DNA from: Bacteroidales bacterium
GTDB lineage: Bacteria; Bacteroidota; Bacteroidia; Bacteroidales; JAGOPY01
NCBI GenBank assembly: GCA_030638325.1
Contig: DAOWEV010000181.1
Coordinates: 1 to 15,761 of the forward strand
DNA: 15,761 nucleotides
Reading direction: 5' to 3'
A program made the position numbers and the translations under genes. This document shows positions 1 to 8,012 of this stretch, piece by piece (the first letter of the stretch is position 1; each line of letters begins with the position of its first letter). Under the pieces are notes generated by a model. The model searched no databases and was not told the DNA's origin. It saw only the letters and a list, made by a program, of their open reading frames with translations.

Positions 1-279
1 CCAAATAATAACCAAATCACAATATTCAAAACTCAAACGGTTTGGGTATTAGAGTTTGAGAATTGGAATTTATTTGGGATTTAGTGCTTGGGATTTGGAA
101 TTTCTGGTTTATCCAAGTTAGTACCTTAAAAAAAATATCTTGTCATTTTTTGGCAAAACATTTAAAATTTATAATTTAAAATTCAAAATTCCGGTTTATC
201 CGGGTTAGTATTTAGAAATTAGTGCTTAGGATTTAATTAAAGAAGACATTTGTATGACAATAACACTTAGACAGTTACG
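1..279. repeat. AT-rich intergenic sequence with short dispersed repeats
   Basis: No gene is visible. The stretch holds two imperfect copies of GGTTTATCC-NNG-TTAGTA (about 106-123 and 193-210) and two copies of TTAGTGCTT-G/A-GGATTT (81-96 and 219-234). There is also an A/T word cluster at 160-192 made of AATTTAAAATT-like words. A parA/soj gene commonly precedes parB, but its end is not seen, so it lies outside the window if present. Confidence 0.6.
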
Positions 280-1173
280 ATGAAACCTAAAAAAAGAGCC
301 CTGGGAAGAGGACTGGATGCTATCCTGCAAAGCCCTGACACAGATATTACTTCAAAAGATATCTCCGGTGATTATGTGGCAGGCGCCATAGCAAACATTT
401 CAATTTCCAAGATCCGGTCCAACCCTTTTCAACCCAGGTCTGATTTTGACCGGGAAAGCATGGAAGAACTGGCCGGCTCGATAAGGGAACAGGGTATTGT
501 ACAACCCCTTACAGTCAGAAAGCTTGGGTATGACCAATACCAACTGATTGCCGGGGAACGCAGGTTGAGAGCTTCAGGCATGGCAGGGCTGGAAGCTGTT
601 CCATGTTACATCCGGGTGGCCGATGACGAGCAAATGCTGGAGATGGCCCTGATCGAAAACATCCACCGGGAAGATTTGAATGCCATGGACATTGCAATCA
701 GCTATCAACGCCTTATTGAAGAATGCCAGTTGACACAGGAACAACTCAGCGACAAGATCGGGAAAAACCGTGCCACTGTCTCCAATTATATCAGGTTGCT
801 GAAGCTGCCACCCGAAATACAACTGGCGCTGAAAAATAATAAGATAAGCATGGGCCATGCAAGAGCGCTCATCAATATTCCCGATCCGGATGAACAACTA
901 AAGGCGCTGAAAAAAATAATTAGTATGGGCCTTTCTGTCAGGGATATTGAAAATATATCCCGGAAACTCATCGGAAATGACCGGCAGAAGCCAGCCCAAA
1001 CAGTGGAGCTGCCCGAACAGATCAGTGAAGCGAGGCAAATGCTTATCAATAAGATCCAGGCTAAAGTCAATATTAAACTGAATACTAAAGGCAAGGGAAA
1101 TATCGTTATCCACTTTGAATCCGGTCAGGATCTGGAAAGGCTTTTAAATATGCTTAACCACATTGATTCATGA
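280..1173 (+). CDS. parB: Chromosome-partitioning protein ParB (Spo0J family)
   Basis: ParB is the CTP-dependent DNA clamp that loads at parS sites near the origin and works with the ParA ATPase in chromosome segregation. The 297-residue product has the usual length. It starts with the typical basic leader (MKPKKRALGRGLDAIL), then has the N-terminal CTP-binding domain at about 38-135 with GERRLRA at 92-98 and ENIHREDLN at 126-134. A helix-turn-helix follows at about 151-176 (LTQEQLSDKIGKNRATVSNY), and a C-terminal dimerisation region at about 245-297. The ATG at 280 matches the family start; there is no clear Shine-Dalgarno, as usual in Bacteroidota. The stop codon lies inside a palindrome (1161-1180). 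The next gene is DUF5683, an association common in this phylum. The call is secure. Confidence 0.97.
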   Translation: MKPKKRALGRGLDAILQSPDTDITSKDISGDYVAGAIANISISKIRSNPFQPRSDFDRESMEELAGSIREQGIVQPLTVRKLGYDQYQLIAGERRLRASGMAGLEAVPCYIRVADDEQMLEMALIENIHREDLNAMDIAISYQRLIEECQLTQEQLSDKIGKNRATVSNYIRLLKLPPEIQLALKNNKISMGHARALINIPDPDEQLKALKKIISMGLSVRDIENISRKLIGNDRQKPAQTVELPEQISEARQMLINKIQAKVNIKLNTKGKGNIVIHFESGQDLERLLNMLNHIDS

Positions 1174-1180
1174 ATTAATG
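1161..1180. repeat. Palindrome copy 1 (TTCATGAA core) spanning the parB stop codon
   Basis: A 20-nt palindrome with a single G-T position. Its core is shared with 7881-7896 and 13024-13043. The parB TGA (1171-1173) is in its right arm. GAGGAGTTA follows at 1180-1188, as it does after copy 2 at 7901-7909. Confidence 0.7.
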
Positions 1181-1258
1181 AGGAGTTAGACATAGCAATC
1201 CTTTCGTTAAAAATCCGGGAAAACAATGGGATATCTGTCATCCATAGTGAAATTAAAT

Positions 1259-1825
1259 ATGCGGTCTAATTGCATTATACTGATGAGCGCTGCAATGATG
1301 TTATCTTATACTACGATGAACGCCCAGGAACAGGATAGAAACGACACTCTTACTAAAAAGGAACATTCCATCTCGAGAGCAACAATATACTCTACTGTAT
1401 TGCCCGGGCTCGGACAGGGTTACAACAAAAAGTACTGGAAAATACCAATCATTTATGCTGGTTTTGGGGTAATGACTTATTTCATCGTAAGCAACGTCAA
1501 AGAATTTAATAAATTTAAAGAAGCTTATATTTACACAGTCAATAATGAGACCTATCCCATTGACAATGACTACGTTGGGAAATATACAGCGGCTCAGCTA
1601 AAAGATGGCATGGATACCCACCGGAGATACAGGGACCTCTCATACATCATTACCGCCCTGTGGTACTCATTGAACATCCTGGATGCAAATGTGGATGCTC
1701 ACTTCTTCGATTATGATATCAGTGAAGATATATCCCTTCACTGGGAACCCCAAATACAGCAACTGAATTACCCCAGCTATTCAGGGAATTATACGACGGG
1801 GGTAAAACTAACTTTTAAGTTTTAA
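1259..1825 (+). CDS. DUF5683 domain membrane protein
   Basis: A Bacteroidota-specific family of unknown function. The ATG at 1259 gives a signal-peptide-like N-terminus (MRSNCIILMSAAMMLSYTTMNAQ), typical for the family. An in-frame ATG at 1226 would add 11 residues and cannot be excluded. The hallmark motifs are PGLGQGYNKKYWK at about 49-61 and DANVDAHFFDYDIS at about 142-155. Hydrophobic segments lie at about 63-79 and 128-141. The C-terminus is beta-rich and ends in Phe (GVKLTFKF), compatible with an envelope location. It lies between parB and dapB; the dapB start follows its stop by three bases, so the two are probably co-transcribed. Its molecular role is unknown, and the parB link is positional only. 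Confidence 0.88.
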   Translation: MRSNCIILMSAAMMLSYTTMNAQEQDRNDTLTKKEHSISRATIYSTVLPGLGQGYNKKYWKIPIIYAGFGVMTYFIVSNVKEFNKFKEAYIYTVNNETYPIDNDYVGKYTAAQLKDGMDTHRRYRDLSYIITALWYSLNILDANVDAHFFDYDISEDISLHWEPQIQQLNYPSYSGNYTTGVKLTFKF

Positions 1826-1828
1826 GCA

Positions 1829-2545
1829 TTGAAAATAATTTTATCCGGTTACGGAAGGATGGGCCACGAGGTCGAAAAAGCAGCAATTGAAAGAGGCCAT
1901 AAGGTTCTATTTAAAATTGACCGGCCGGACGATTGGAAAGAAGCCTCAAAATATATAGATAAGAGCGATGTTGTGATCGACTTCAGTCTGCCCCAATCAG
2001 CGGTTGATAATATCCTGTTTTGTTTTGCGCATGACATCCCGATTGTGAGCGGAACTACAGGCTGGTACAACCGCCTGGATGAAATCATAAACATATGCTC
2101 TTCAGAAAAAAAAACATTGTTTGTTGCCCCAAATTTCAGTATCGGGGTAAATGTTCTTTTTGCTTTAAACAGGAAACTGGCTTATATAATGAATGACCTG
2201 GAAGCATACGATGTCTTTATCGAAGAGACACACCATAAGCACAAATTGGATGCCCCGAGCGGCACTGCTATCCAACTGGCAGGAGATATCATTGAAAGCC
2301 TTTACAGAAAATCGCAATGGGCGGGTAATGAAAGCAATGATCCGGATGTATTATCCGTTTTTTCCATCAGGAAAGATGAAATTCCGGGCATCCATGAAGT
2401 TATTTATGACTCCGGCATCGACCGGCTGTCGATAAAACATGAGGCCAGGAGCAGGAAGGGGTTTGCACAGGGTGCTGTGATAGCCGCCGAATGGGTGCAG
2501 GGGAAGAGAGGGTACTTTGAGATGAAAGATTTGTTAGGAATATAA
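1829..2545 (+). CDS. dapB: 4-hydroxy-tetrahydrodipicolinate reductase (DapB), TTG start
   Basis: DapB makes tetrahydrodipicolinate with NAD(P)H in the diaminopimelate/lysine pathway, feeding peptidoglycan synthesis in the cytoplasm. The 238-residue product is the short form usual in Bacteroidota. It has the Rossmann motif GYGRMG at 7-12, DFS at 51-53, GTTG at 75-78 and APNFSIGVN at 100-108. The catalytic segment is at 135-147, with HH at 135-136, K139 and DAPSGTA. The start must be TTG at 1829-1831: the first internal ATG falls inside the nucleotide-binding loop at residue 11. The gene begins three bases after the DUF5683 stop, implying translational coupling. A heptamer array starts on the base after the stop codon. 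Confidence 0.96.
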   Translation: MKIILSGYGRMGHEVEKAAIERGHKVLFKIDRPDDWKEASKYIDKSDVVIDFSLPQSAVDNILFCFAHDIPIVSGTTGWYNRLDEIINICSSEKKTLFVAPNFSIGVNVLFALNRKLAYIMNDLEAYDVFIEETHHKHKLDAPSGTAIQLAGDIIESLYRKSQWAGNESNDPDVLSVFSIRKDEIPGIHEVIYDSGIDRLSIKHEARSRKGFAQGAVIAAEWVQGKRGYFEMKDLLGI

Positions 2546-2576
2546 GAGTTGAGATTTGAGAGTTGAGAGTTGAGAT
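2546..2576. repeat. Heptamer array, GAGTTGA words
   Basis: Four units in phase (GAGTTGA, GATTTGA, GAGTTGA, GAGTTGA) begin immediately after the dapB stop. Similar but less regular words recur at 2627-2652. The whole dapB-lepB gap (2546-2886, 341 nt) holds only such repeats and AT-rich filler; no gene is visible in it. Confidence 0.85.
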
Positions 2577-2580
2577 GGAC

Positions 2581-2624
2581 CGAAGACTGAAGTCGGAAGT
2601 CAGAAGTCAGAAGACCGAAGACGG
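2581..2624. repeat. Heptamer array, GAAGACC/GAAGTCG words
   Basis: Six units in strict 7-nt phase: CGAAGAC, TGAAGTC, GGAAGTC, AGAAGTC, AGAAGAC, CGAAGAC. The same words return at 2751-2774 (GGAAGTC, GGGAGAC, CGAAGAC), at 8693-8727 and at 10508-10570. Confidence 0.85.
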
Positions 2625-2733
2625 GGTTTGAGAGTTTAGAGTTGAGATTTTAACAAATATTAACACAACTCTTGAATGAATACTCTAAATAATACGTTTC
2701 TTTGATAAAATTTGAAATTTAAGAGAAGTCGGA

Positions 2734-2751
2734 CCCCGAAAGCTTTCGGGG
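2734..2751. repeat. Perfect 18-nt palindrome CCCCGAAAGCTTTCGGGG
   Basis: The perfect inverted repeat has GAAGTCGGA on its left (2725-2733) and GGAAGTCGGG on its right, so it appears to interrupt a GAAGTCG heptamer tract. In RNA it would form a short GC-rich hairpin without a T-tract, so it is not a typical intrinsic terminator. Confidence 0.75.
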
Positions 2752-2785
2752 GAAGTCGGGAGACCGAAGACGGGAACAGTGACCT

Positions 2786-2886
2786 GATAACTGTCAACCG
2801 TCAACCGTCAACTGTCAACCGTCAACTGATAACTGATAACTGATTACTGATAACTGATAACTGATAACTGAAAACTGATAACTGAT
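2786..2886. repeat. Fourteen-unit heptamer array ending at the lepB start codon
   Basis: Fourteen consecutive heptamers (2786-2883) keep one phase: GATAACT once, five GTCAACC/GTCAACT units, then eight GATAACT-type units (including GATTACT and GAAAACT). The array ends in GAT followed directly by the ATG of lepB. It therefore occupies the whole region where ribosome-binding signals would lie. Confidence 0.9.
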
Positions 2887-4401
2887 ATGAGCATTTACAC
2901 CATTCTTTTAATTGTATTCACCATCCTGAGCCTGACGGGACTATGGAAGATCTTTGAGAAGGCAGGAGAGCCAGGCTGGAAGATCCTTATTCCTTTTTAC
3001 AACTTTTACATCTGGCTCAAAGTCATTAAAAAACCATTGTGGTGGTATATCTTTATCCTGATCCCTTTTATCAATGTTTTCATGGTGCTGTTGATGATCG
3101 TGGAAACCGTCAAGTGCTTTAATAAGTTCAAGCTCTGGGAGCAGGCGCTGGGCGTGATTTTTCCATTTATCTACCTGCCCTGGCTGGGGTTTTCTGAGAC
3201 GGAAAATTATGTTGATCCTGACAAACGGCAGGAATACAAGAAGACCTGGATCAGGGAATGGGCTGATGCCATTATCTTCGCTGTCATTGCAGCTACCATT
3301 ATACGTACTTTCCTGATCGAAGCTTATACCATTCCTACGCCATCGATGGAAAAATCACTGCTTGTCGGAGATTTTCTTTTTGTGAGTAAGATGTCTTATG
3401 GTCCCCGTGTACCCAATACCCCGCTATCCTTCCCTTTCGTGCACCACACCCTGCCCATGACCACTGATTCAAAATCATACCTGGAATGGATATCATTATC
3501 CTATTATCGTTTTGGCGGTTTCGGGGATGTTCAAAGAAACGACGCGGTTGTTTTCAATTATCCTGACGGGGATACCCTATCACTAAAATTCCAGAGCAAC
3601 AGAAGTTATTATAGCATTGCCCGTAAATTTGGCCGTGAAAACGTGAGACGAAATCCCCGCAAGTTTGGCAGGATCATAGCCAGGCCGGTTGACAAAAGGG
3701 AAAACTATATCAAGCGATGCATTGCCCTGCCGGGGGACACCCTGCAGATTAAGGACTCGCAGGTCTACATCAACGGTAAAAAAGCTGAACACCCGGGCAT
3801 ATTACAATATCAATACCGGGTGAAAACAAGTGGCATATCATTGAATCCCAGAGTACTGGAAAGCCTTGATGTAACAGATAAGGTCTGGAATGTCGGACAG
3901 GGAGAAGTTGTGATAACACTTACCGGTGAAGCCGCCGAAAAAATTAAAAAAATAAGAGGCGTTAAAGATGTTCAGCGGATTGTCGATCCAAAAGGAAAAT
4001 GGGATAAAAACACCTTTCCCTATGATGCAAGATTTGCATGGAACAGGGATAATTATGGTCCGATCGTGATCCCGAAGAAAGAGGTGACAGTAGCTTTGTC
4101 AACTGAAAATATTGCACTCTACAAAAGAGTGATCCATGCTTACGAATTAAATGACCTTCAGATCAAAGACGGGAAGATATTCATCAATGGTGAACCGGCA
4201 GACTCCTATACATTCAAAATGGATTATTACTGGATGATGGGCGACAACAGGCATAACTCTGCTGATGCAAGATACTGGGGATATGTTCCCGAAGATCATA
4301 TTGTCGGGAAAGCCGTGTTCGTCTGGCTCTCCCTTGACAGCACAAAACCACTGTTTGGCGGGAGGATCAGGTGGAATAAGTTGTTTAGGTTTGTTAAGTA
4401 G
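2887..4401 (+). CDS. lepB: Signal peptidase I (LepB), large Bacteroidota form
   Basis: LepB cleaves signal peptides from exported preproteins at the outer face of the inner membrane, using a Ser-Lys dyad. The N-terminal 110 residues form a separate hydrophobic module with about three membrane segments (roughly 3-20, 50-75 and 86-102). A further segment at about 125-145 leads to the catalytic domain. The nucleophile is Ser153 in PTPSMEKSLLVGD. The general base is Lys276 in YIKRCIALPGD. The conserved box GDNRHNSADARYWGYVP is at 452-468. At 504 residues it is far longer than minimal type I enzymes, because of insertions at about 190-270 and 300-440; this length is usual in Bacteroidota. The start codon abuts a heptamer array in phase. 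Its position after dapB is a conserved order in the phylum. Confidence 0.96.
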   Translation: MSIYTILLIVFTILSLTGLWKIFEKAGEPGWKILIPFYNFYIWLKVIKKPLWWYIFILIPFINVFMVLLMIVETVKCFNKFKLWEQALGVIFPFIYLPWLGFSETENYVDPDKRQEYKKTWIREWADAIIFAVIAATIIRTFLIEAYTIPTPSMEKSLLVGDFLFVSKMSYGPRVPNTPLSFPFVHHTLPMTTDSKSYLEWISLSYYRFGGFGDVQRNDAVVFNYPDGDTLSLKFQSNRSYYSIARKFGRENVRRNPRKFGRIIARPVDKRENYIKRCIALPGDTLQIKDSQVYINGKKAEHPGILQYQYRVKTSGISLNPRVLESLDVTDKVWNVGQGEVVITLTGEAAEKIKKIRGVKDVQRIVDPKGKWDKNTFPYDARFAWNRDNYGPIVIPKKEVTVALSTENIALYKRVIHAYELNDLQIKDGKIFINGEPADSYTFKMDYYWMMGDNRHNSADARYWGYVPEDHIVGKAVFVWLSLDSTKPLFGGRIRWNKLFRFVK

Positions 4402-4541
<140 letters not shown>

Positions 4542-4556
4542 TAAAAACATATTATT

Positions 4557-5234
4557 ATGAAAAAAACATCATTTATCAGCGGGATCCTTATTCTAAGTAT
4601 GATCCTTATTACGTTTCAGTCTACAGCCAAAGACTTCAAAGGAGTTATAACCTATAAAATTACATACGTGGGAGATAACATCAACGAGCAGATGAGGGCT
4701 TACCTGCCAAAAGTCATGACTACCAGCTTTAAAGGTATGATGAGCAGGACAGATATGATCATGGGAATGGGCAAGACCGTGAAGATCAAAAATGGTGAAG
4801 ATAACTCTGTCATAACTTTAATTGATATGATGGGACAGAAAATAGCCATTAAAATGTCTTCAGAAGAAGTTCAGCAGGACCTCGAGAAAGAAAAGAATGT
4901 ATCCGTTGAAATCAAAAATGAAACCAAGGAGATCCTTGGATATACTTGCAAAAAAGCCGTAATCACCATGACTGATGATGCCGGGGGTGAAGACATCATT
5001 ATCGTTTATTTTACGACTGAACTGGGTGACAACGTCAACTATTGGGATACTCCCGAGTTCAGGGATATTGACGGGATCATGCTGGAATTTGAAATGCCCA
5101 CACCGCAGTTTACCATGACATTCACTGCCTCATCGATTGATAAAAAGAATGTTCCTAAATCAGATTTTGAGATCCCGGACGACTACGAGATAAAAACCAA
5201 GGAAGAAGTGGAAAGTATTTTTGGGGGAATGTAA
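4557..5234 (+). CDS. Secreted DUF4412/GLPGLI-like protein
   Basis: A 225-residue protein with a clear signal peptide; the hydrophobic core spans about 8-20 and the likely cleavage is after STA at 22-24. It is therefore periplasmic or surface-exposed and not a lipoprotein. The mature part is beta-rich. FKGVITYKITYVG at about 27-39, LIDMMGQKIAIK in the middle and ETKEILGYTCKKAVI near 123-137 match what I know of DUF4412 proteins and the related GLPGLI fold. No catalytic motif is visible and the function is unknown. It is flanked on both sides by heptamer arrays and has no tight operon partner. The gene is secure; the family name is moderately so. Confidence 0.8.
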   Translation: MKKTSFISGILILSMILITFQSTAKDFKGVITYKITYVGDNINEQMRAYLPKVMTTSFKGMMSRTDMIMGMGKTVKIKNGEDNSVITLIDMMGQKIAIKMSSEEVQQDLEKEKNVSVEIKNETKEILGYTCKKAVITMTDDAGGEDIIIVYFTTELGDNVNYWDTPEFRDIDGIMLEFEMPTPQFTMTFTASSIDKKNVPKSDFEIPDDYEIKTKEEVESIFGGM

Positions 5235-5269
5235 GTTGAGAGATGAGAGTTGAGAGTTTAGAGTTGAGA
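5235..5269. repeat. Heptamer array, GTTGAGA words
   Basis: Five units in phase directly after the stop codon: GTTGAGA, GATGAGA, GTTGAGA, GTTTAGA, GTTGAGA. Confidence 0.85.
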
Positions 5270-5293
5270 TGGGCAGTGAGCAATTACTATCTC

Positions 5294-5349
5294 TTCACAC
5301 TTCACGTTTCACTTTTCACGTTTCACGCCTCACGCTTCACGTCTCACAA
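5294..5349. repeat. Heptamer array, TTCACGC/TTCACGT words, upstream of ftsK
   Basis: Eight units in strict phase: TTCACAC, TTCACGT, TTCACTT, TTCACGT, TTCACGC, CTCACGC, TTCACGT, CTCACAA. The array ends eight bases before the proposed ftsK -7 promoter box. The reverse complement of this word family appears at 4402-4415 and a same-strand copy at 12845-12885. Confidence 0.88.
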
Positions 5350-5357
5350 CTTTTAAC

Positions 5358-5365
5358 TACCTTTG
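5358..5365 (+). promoter_or_regulatory. Candidate -7 promoter box TACCTTTG for ftsK
   Basis: It matches the Bacteroidota -7 consensus TAnnTTTG exactly, nine bases before the ftsK ATG. Transcription would start only a few bases before the start codon. No convincing -33 TTTG is present; that position lies in the TTCACG array. Confidence 0.55.
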
Positions 5366-5374
5366 TGCCTGATC

Positions 5375-7846
5375 ATGCCCAGGAAAACAAATAAACTCAA
5401 AGAGGTTCAGAAAAAGGACAATAAGAAGAAAAAGAAGGTTAGAAGCAAATCAGGTTCGAAAAAGTTGTTTCCTGAATTTTTCTATGATGAAAGATTCAAG
5501 AAGATCTCGGGCTTTTTTATCATCCTGCTGTCCATTTATCTTCTTTTTGCTTTCACTTCCTACTTTATCTCCTGGTTCACATGGGGCACTGATGATATAT
5601 TCTCAGGCATATCATTTAACAGGATATTTCTGGATAATGATATAGAGGTTCACAATTGGACCGGCCGCCTCGGGGCCGCTATTGCTCACCAGTTTATCAA
5701 GGAATGGATCGGGGTTGCTTCATACCTGGTTTTCCTGTTGTTATTTATCACCGGGGTAAAGATGATGTTGAACATCAGCATTCTGCCTCTCGGAAAAACT
5801 TTCAGGATAAGCATCATTGCTATTCTATGGCTTTCGGTTGGGTTCGGAATGATCTTCAAAAATGATGATCAGTATTCAATCCTGGGAGGTGTTTTCGGTT
5901 ATCAATCTTCTATATGGCTGACCGGGATAATAGGTACTATTGGCACAGCGTTTCTTTTAATATTTGTTTTCTTCAGCCTGCTTTTAATGCTCCGGATCAT
6001 TCCCGTGGGTCGTAAAAAATCCAGGCTGAAGACCACACCTGTGGAGGATCTGCAGGATGGTTCCACTGCCTCCGGTAAGCAAAACCAATTGAAAGAAGAC
6101 AAATACAACACCATCGAATTCACTGTTGAGGAAGAAGAAACGAGAAAAGACAATAGGAATCCTCGCATGGAAGGCACGGAAGGGATCACAACAGGCACAG
6201 TAAAGCCGGAGCCGGGGTTAAAATCAGAAAATAAGGACAATCCGGAAGAAAATGTTGAGTTTACCGTCGAGGAAGTGAAGACTGAAGAAAAAGCTCTTGA
6301 TTCCGGCAAATACAGGGGCACACTTGACAAAGAATATGATCCTAAGCTTGATCTGGCTGATTACCGCCTGCCCGGCATCGACCTGTTAAATGACTATGGG
6401 TCAGATACGGTCCAGGTAGCGAGGGAGGAACTTGAACAGAATAAGAACAGGATCGTACAGACACTGAATCATTACCAGATACAGATCGATAAGATCAAGG
6501 CTACCATTGGCCCGACCGTTACCTTATATGAGATCATTCCAAGGCCGGGAGTCAGGATATCCAAGATCAAGAACCTGGAAGACGATATAGCCCTGAGCCT
6601 TGCTGCCATGGGCATCAGGATCATAGCCCCAATCCCGGGCAAAGGCACCATTGGTATAGAAGTCCCGAATCAAAAACCTGAGATTGTCTCAATCAAATCC
6701 CTGATCTCATCTGAGAAATTTCAAAATACAACGTTTGAGCTTCCTTTTGTTATCGGCAAAACCATCTCAAATGAGAGTTATATAGCAGACCTCACGAAGA
6801 TGCCGCACATCCTGATGGCCGGTGCAACAGGCCAGGGAAAATCGGTAGGCCTGAATGCGATCATTGCTTCCCTCTTATATAAAAAACATCCGGCACAGCT
6901 CAAATTTGTCCTGGTGGATCCGAAAAAGGTCGAACTGACCCTTTTTTCAAAGATAGAGCGTCATTTTCTGGCCAAGTTACCGGATTCAGAAGAATCTATC
7001 ATTACAGATACCAGGCAGGTAGTACGCACACTGAATTCCCTGTCGATTGAGATGGACCATCGTTACGAGCTTTTAAAAAATGCCCAGGTCAGGAATATCA
7101 AGGAATACAACACCAAATTCATAGCGAGGAAGTTAAACCCCAACGAAGGTCATAAATACCTCCCGTATATTGTGCTTGTTGTAGATGAATTTGCGGATTT
7201 GATCATGACGGCGGGCAAAGAGATCGAAAATCCCCTGACCCGGCTTGCACAACTGGCCAGGGCCACCGGCATCCACCTCGTGATTGCCACCCAGCGTCCT
7301 TCGGTCAATATCATAACCGGAACCATTAAGGCGAATTTCCCGGCACGCATCGCTTTCCGGGTGATCTCCAAAATCGATTCAAGGACAATCCTGGATAGCA
7401 GCGGAGCGGATCAGCTCGTTGGCCGGGGAGATATGCTGTTGTCGACCGGAAGCGACCTGATCAGGTTGCAATGTGCATATGTTGATATAACAGAAGTGGA
7501 TAAGGTAACCGACTTCATTGGCTCCCAGAGAGCTTACCCTACTGCATTCATGCTGCCCGAATACTTTGATGAAGAAGTAAATGGAAAAATCGACTTTGAC
7601 CCCAATGAAAGAGACGAGCTTTTTGAAGATGCCGCCTATATCATTGTACGGCACCAGCAAGGATCTACCAGCCTGCTCCAAAGAAAACTGAAACTGGGAT
7701 ACAACCGCGCAGGCAGGATCATCGACCAGCTTGAGGCAGTTAGGATAGTGGGACCGTTCGAAGGGAGTAAGGCCAGGGAAGTACTCATTGCGAATGAAAT
7801 GGCTTTGGAACAGTTTTTGAAGGACCTCAATGTAAAAGACGCTTGA
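5375..7846 (+). CDS. ftsK: DNA translocase FtsK
   Basis: FtsK is a septum-anchored hexameric DNA pump that moves the terminus region during division and activates XerCD recombination. From the ATG at 5375 it has 823 residues. The N-terminus is lysine-rich, followed by about four membrane segments (roughly 47-66, 113-129, 143-161 and 181-207). A charged linker covers about 212-315. The alpha/beta motor follows, with Walker A GATGQGKS at 483-490 and Walker B VLVVDE at 600-605. The winged-helix gamma domain that reads DNA polarity is at about 745-805. An in-frame TTG at 5363 belongs to the TACCTTTG promoter box, so ATG is preferred. The linker contains EFTVEE twice. lolA follows, a neighbourhood also found in other phyla. 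Confidence 0.96.
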   Translation: MPRKTNKLKEVQKKDNKKKKKVRSKSGSKKLFPEFFYDERFKKISGFFIILLSIYLLFAFTSYFISWFTWGTDDIFSGISFNRIFLDNDIEVHNWTGRLGAAIAHQFIKEWIGVASYLVFLLLFITGVKMMLNISILPLGKTFRISIIAILWLSVGFGMIFKNDDQYSILGGVFGYQSSIWLTGIIGTIGTAFLLIFVFFSLLLMLRIIPVGRKKSRLKTTPVEDLQDGSTASGKQNQLKEDKYNTIEFTVEEEETRKDNRNPRMEGTEGITTGTVKPEPGLKSENKDNPEENVEFTVEEVKTEEKALDSGKYRGTLDKEYDPKLDLADYRLPGIDLLNDYGSDTVQVAREELEQNKNRIVQTLNHYQIQIDKIKATIGPTVTLYEIIPRPGVRISKIKNLEDDIALSLAAMGIRIIAPIPGKGTIGIEVPNQKPEIVSIKSLISSEKFQNTTFELPFVIGKTISNESYIADLTKMPHILMAGATGQGKSVGLNAIIASLLYKKHPAQLKFVLVDPKKVELTLFSKIERHFLAKLPDSEESIITDTRQVVRTLNSLSIEMDHRYELLKNAQVRNIKEYNTKFIARKLNPNEGHKYLPYIVLVVDEFADLIMTAGKEIENPLTRLAQLARATGIHLVIATQRPSVNIITGTIKANFPARIAFRVISKIDSRTILDSSGADQLVGRGDMLLSTGSDLIRLQCAYVDITEVDKVTDFIGSQRAYPTAFMLPEYFDEEVNGKIDFDPNERDELFEDAAYIIVRHQQGSTSLLQRKLKLGYNRAGRIIDQLEAVRIVGPFEGSKAREVLIANEMALEQFLKDLNVKDA

Positions 7847-7875
7847 GGATACTTTGGGCCTCCGGACCTTTGTTG

Positions 7876-7904
7876 CCTCTTTAATTCATGAATTAAAAAA
7901 GAGG
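7876..7904. repeat. Palindrome copy 2 after ftsK, possible hairpin
   Basis: The core TTAATTCATGAATTAA (7881-7896) is extended by CCTCT on the left and AAAAGAGG on the right, making imperfect arms with three extra A. It could form a hairpin 30 nt after the ftsK stop. GAGGAGTTA follows, and then the GTTGAAA array. Confidence 0.7.
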
Positions 7905-7905
7905 A

Positions 7906-7969
7906 GTTAAAAGTTGAAAGTTGAAAAGTTGAAAGTTGAAAGTTGAAGGTTGAAAGTTGAAGGTGAATA
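7906..7969. repeat. Heptamer array, GTTGAAA words
   Basis: The units are GTTAAAA, GTTGAAA twice, one extra A, GTTGAAA twice, GTTGAAG, GTTGAAA, GTTGAAG, GTGAATA. There is one +1 slip at 7927; phase is kept on either side. It lies between palindrome copy 2 and lolA. Confidence 0.88.
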
Positions 7970-8012
7970 GGAATAAAAAATCTTTACCGCGAAAAACGAA
8001 CATTATTATAGA

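Noticed and set aside
2786..2886. CRISPR array
   Set aside because: Units are 7 nt and contiguous, with no 20-40-nt repeats separated by unique spacers and no cas genes.
5294..5349. parS site near parB-related words (GTTTCAC)
   Set aside because: The array has half-site-like GTTTCACG strings but never the full TGTTTCACGTGAAACA palindrome; chance match within TTCACGT words.
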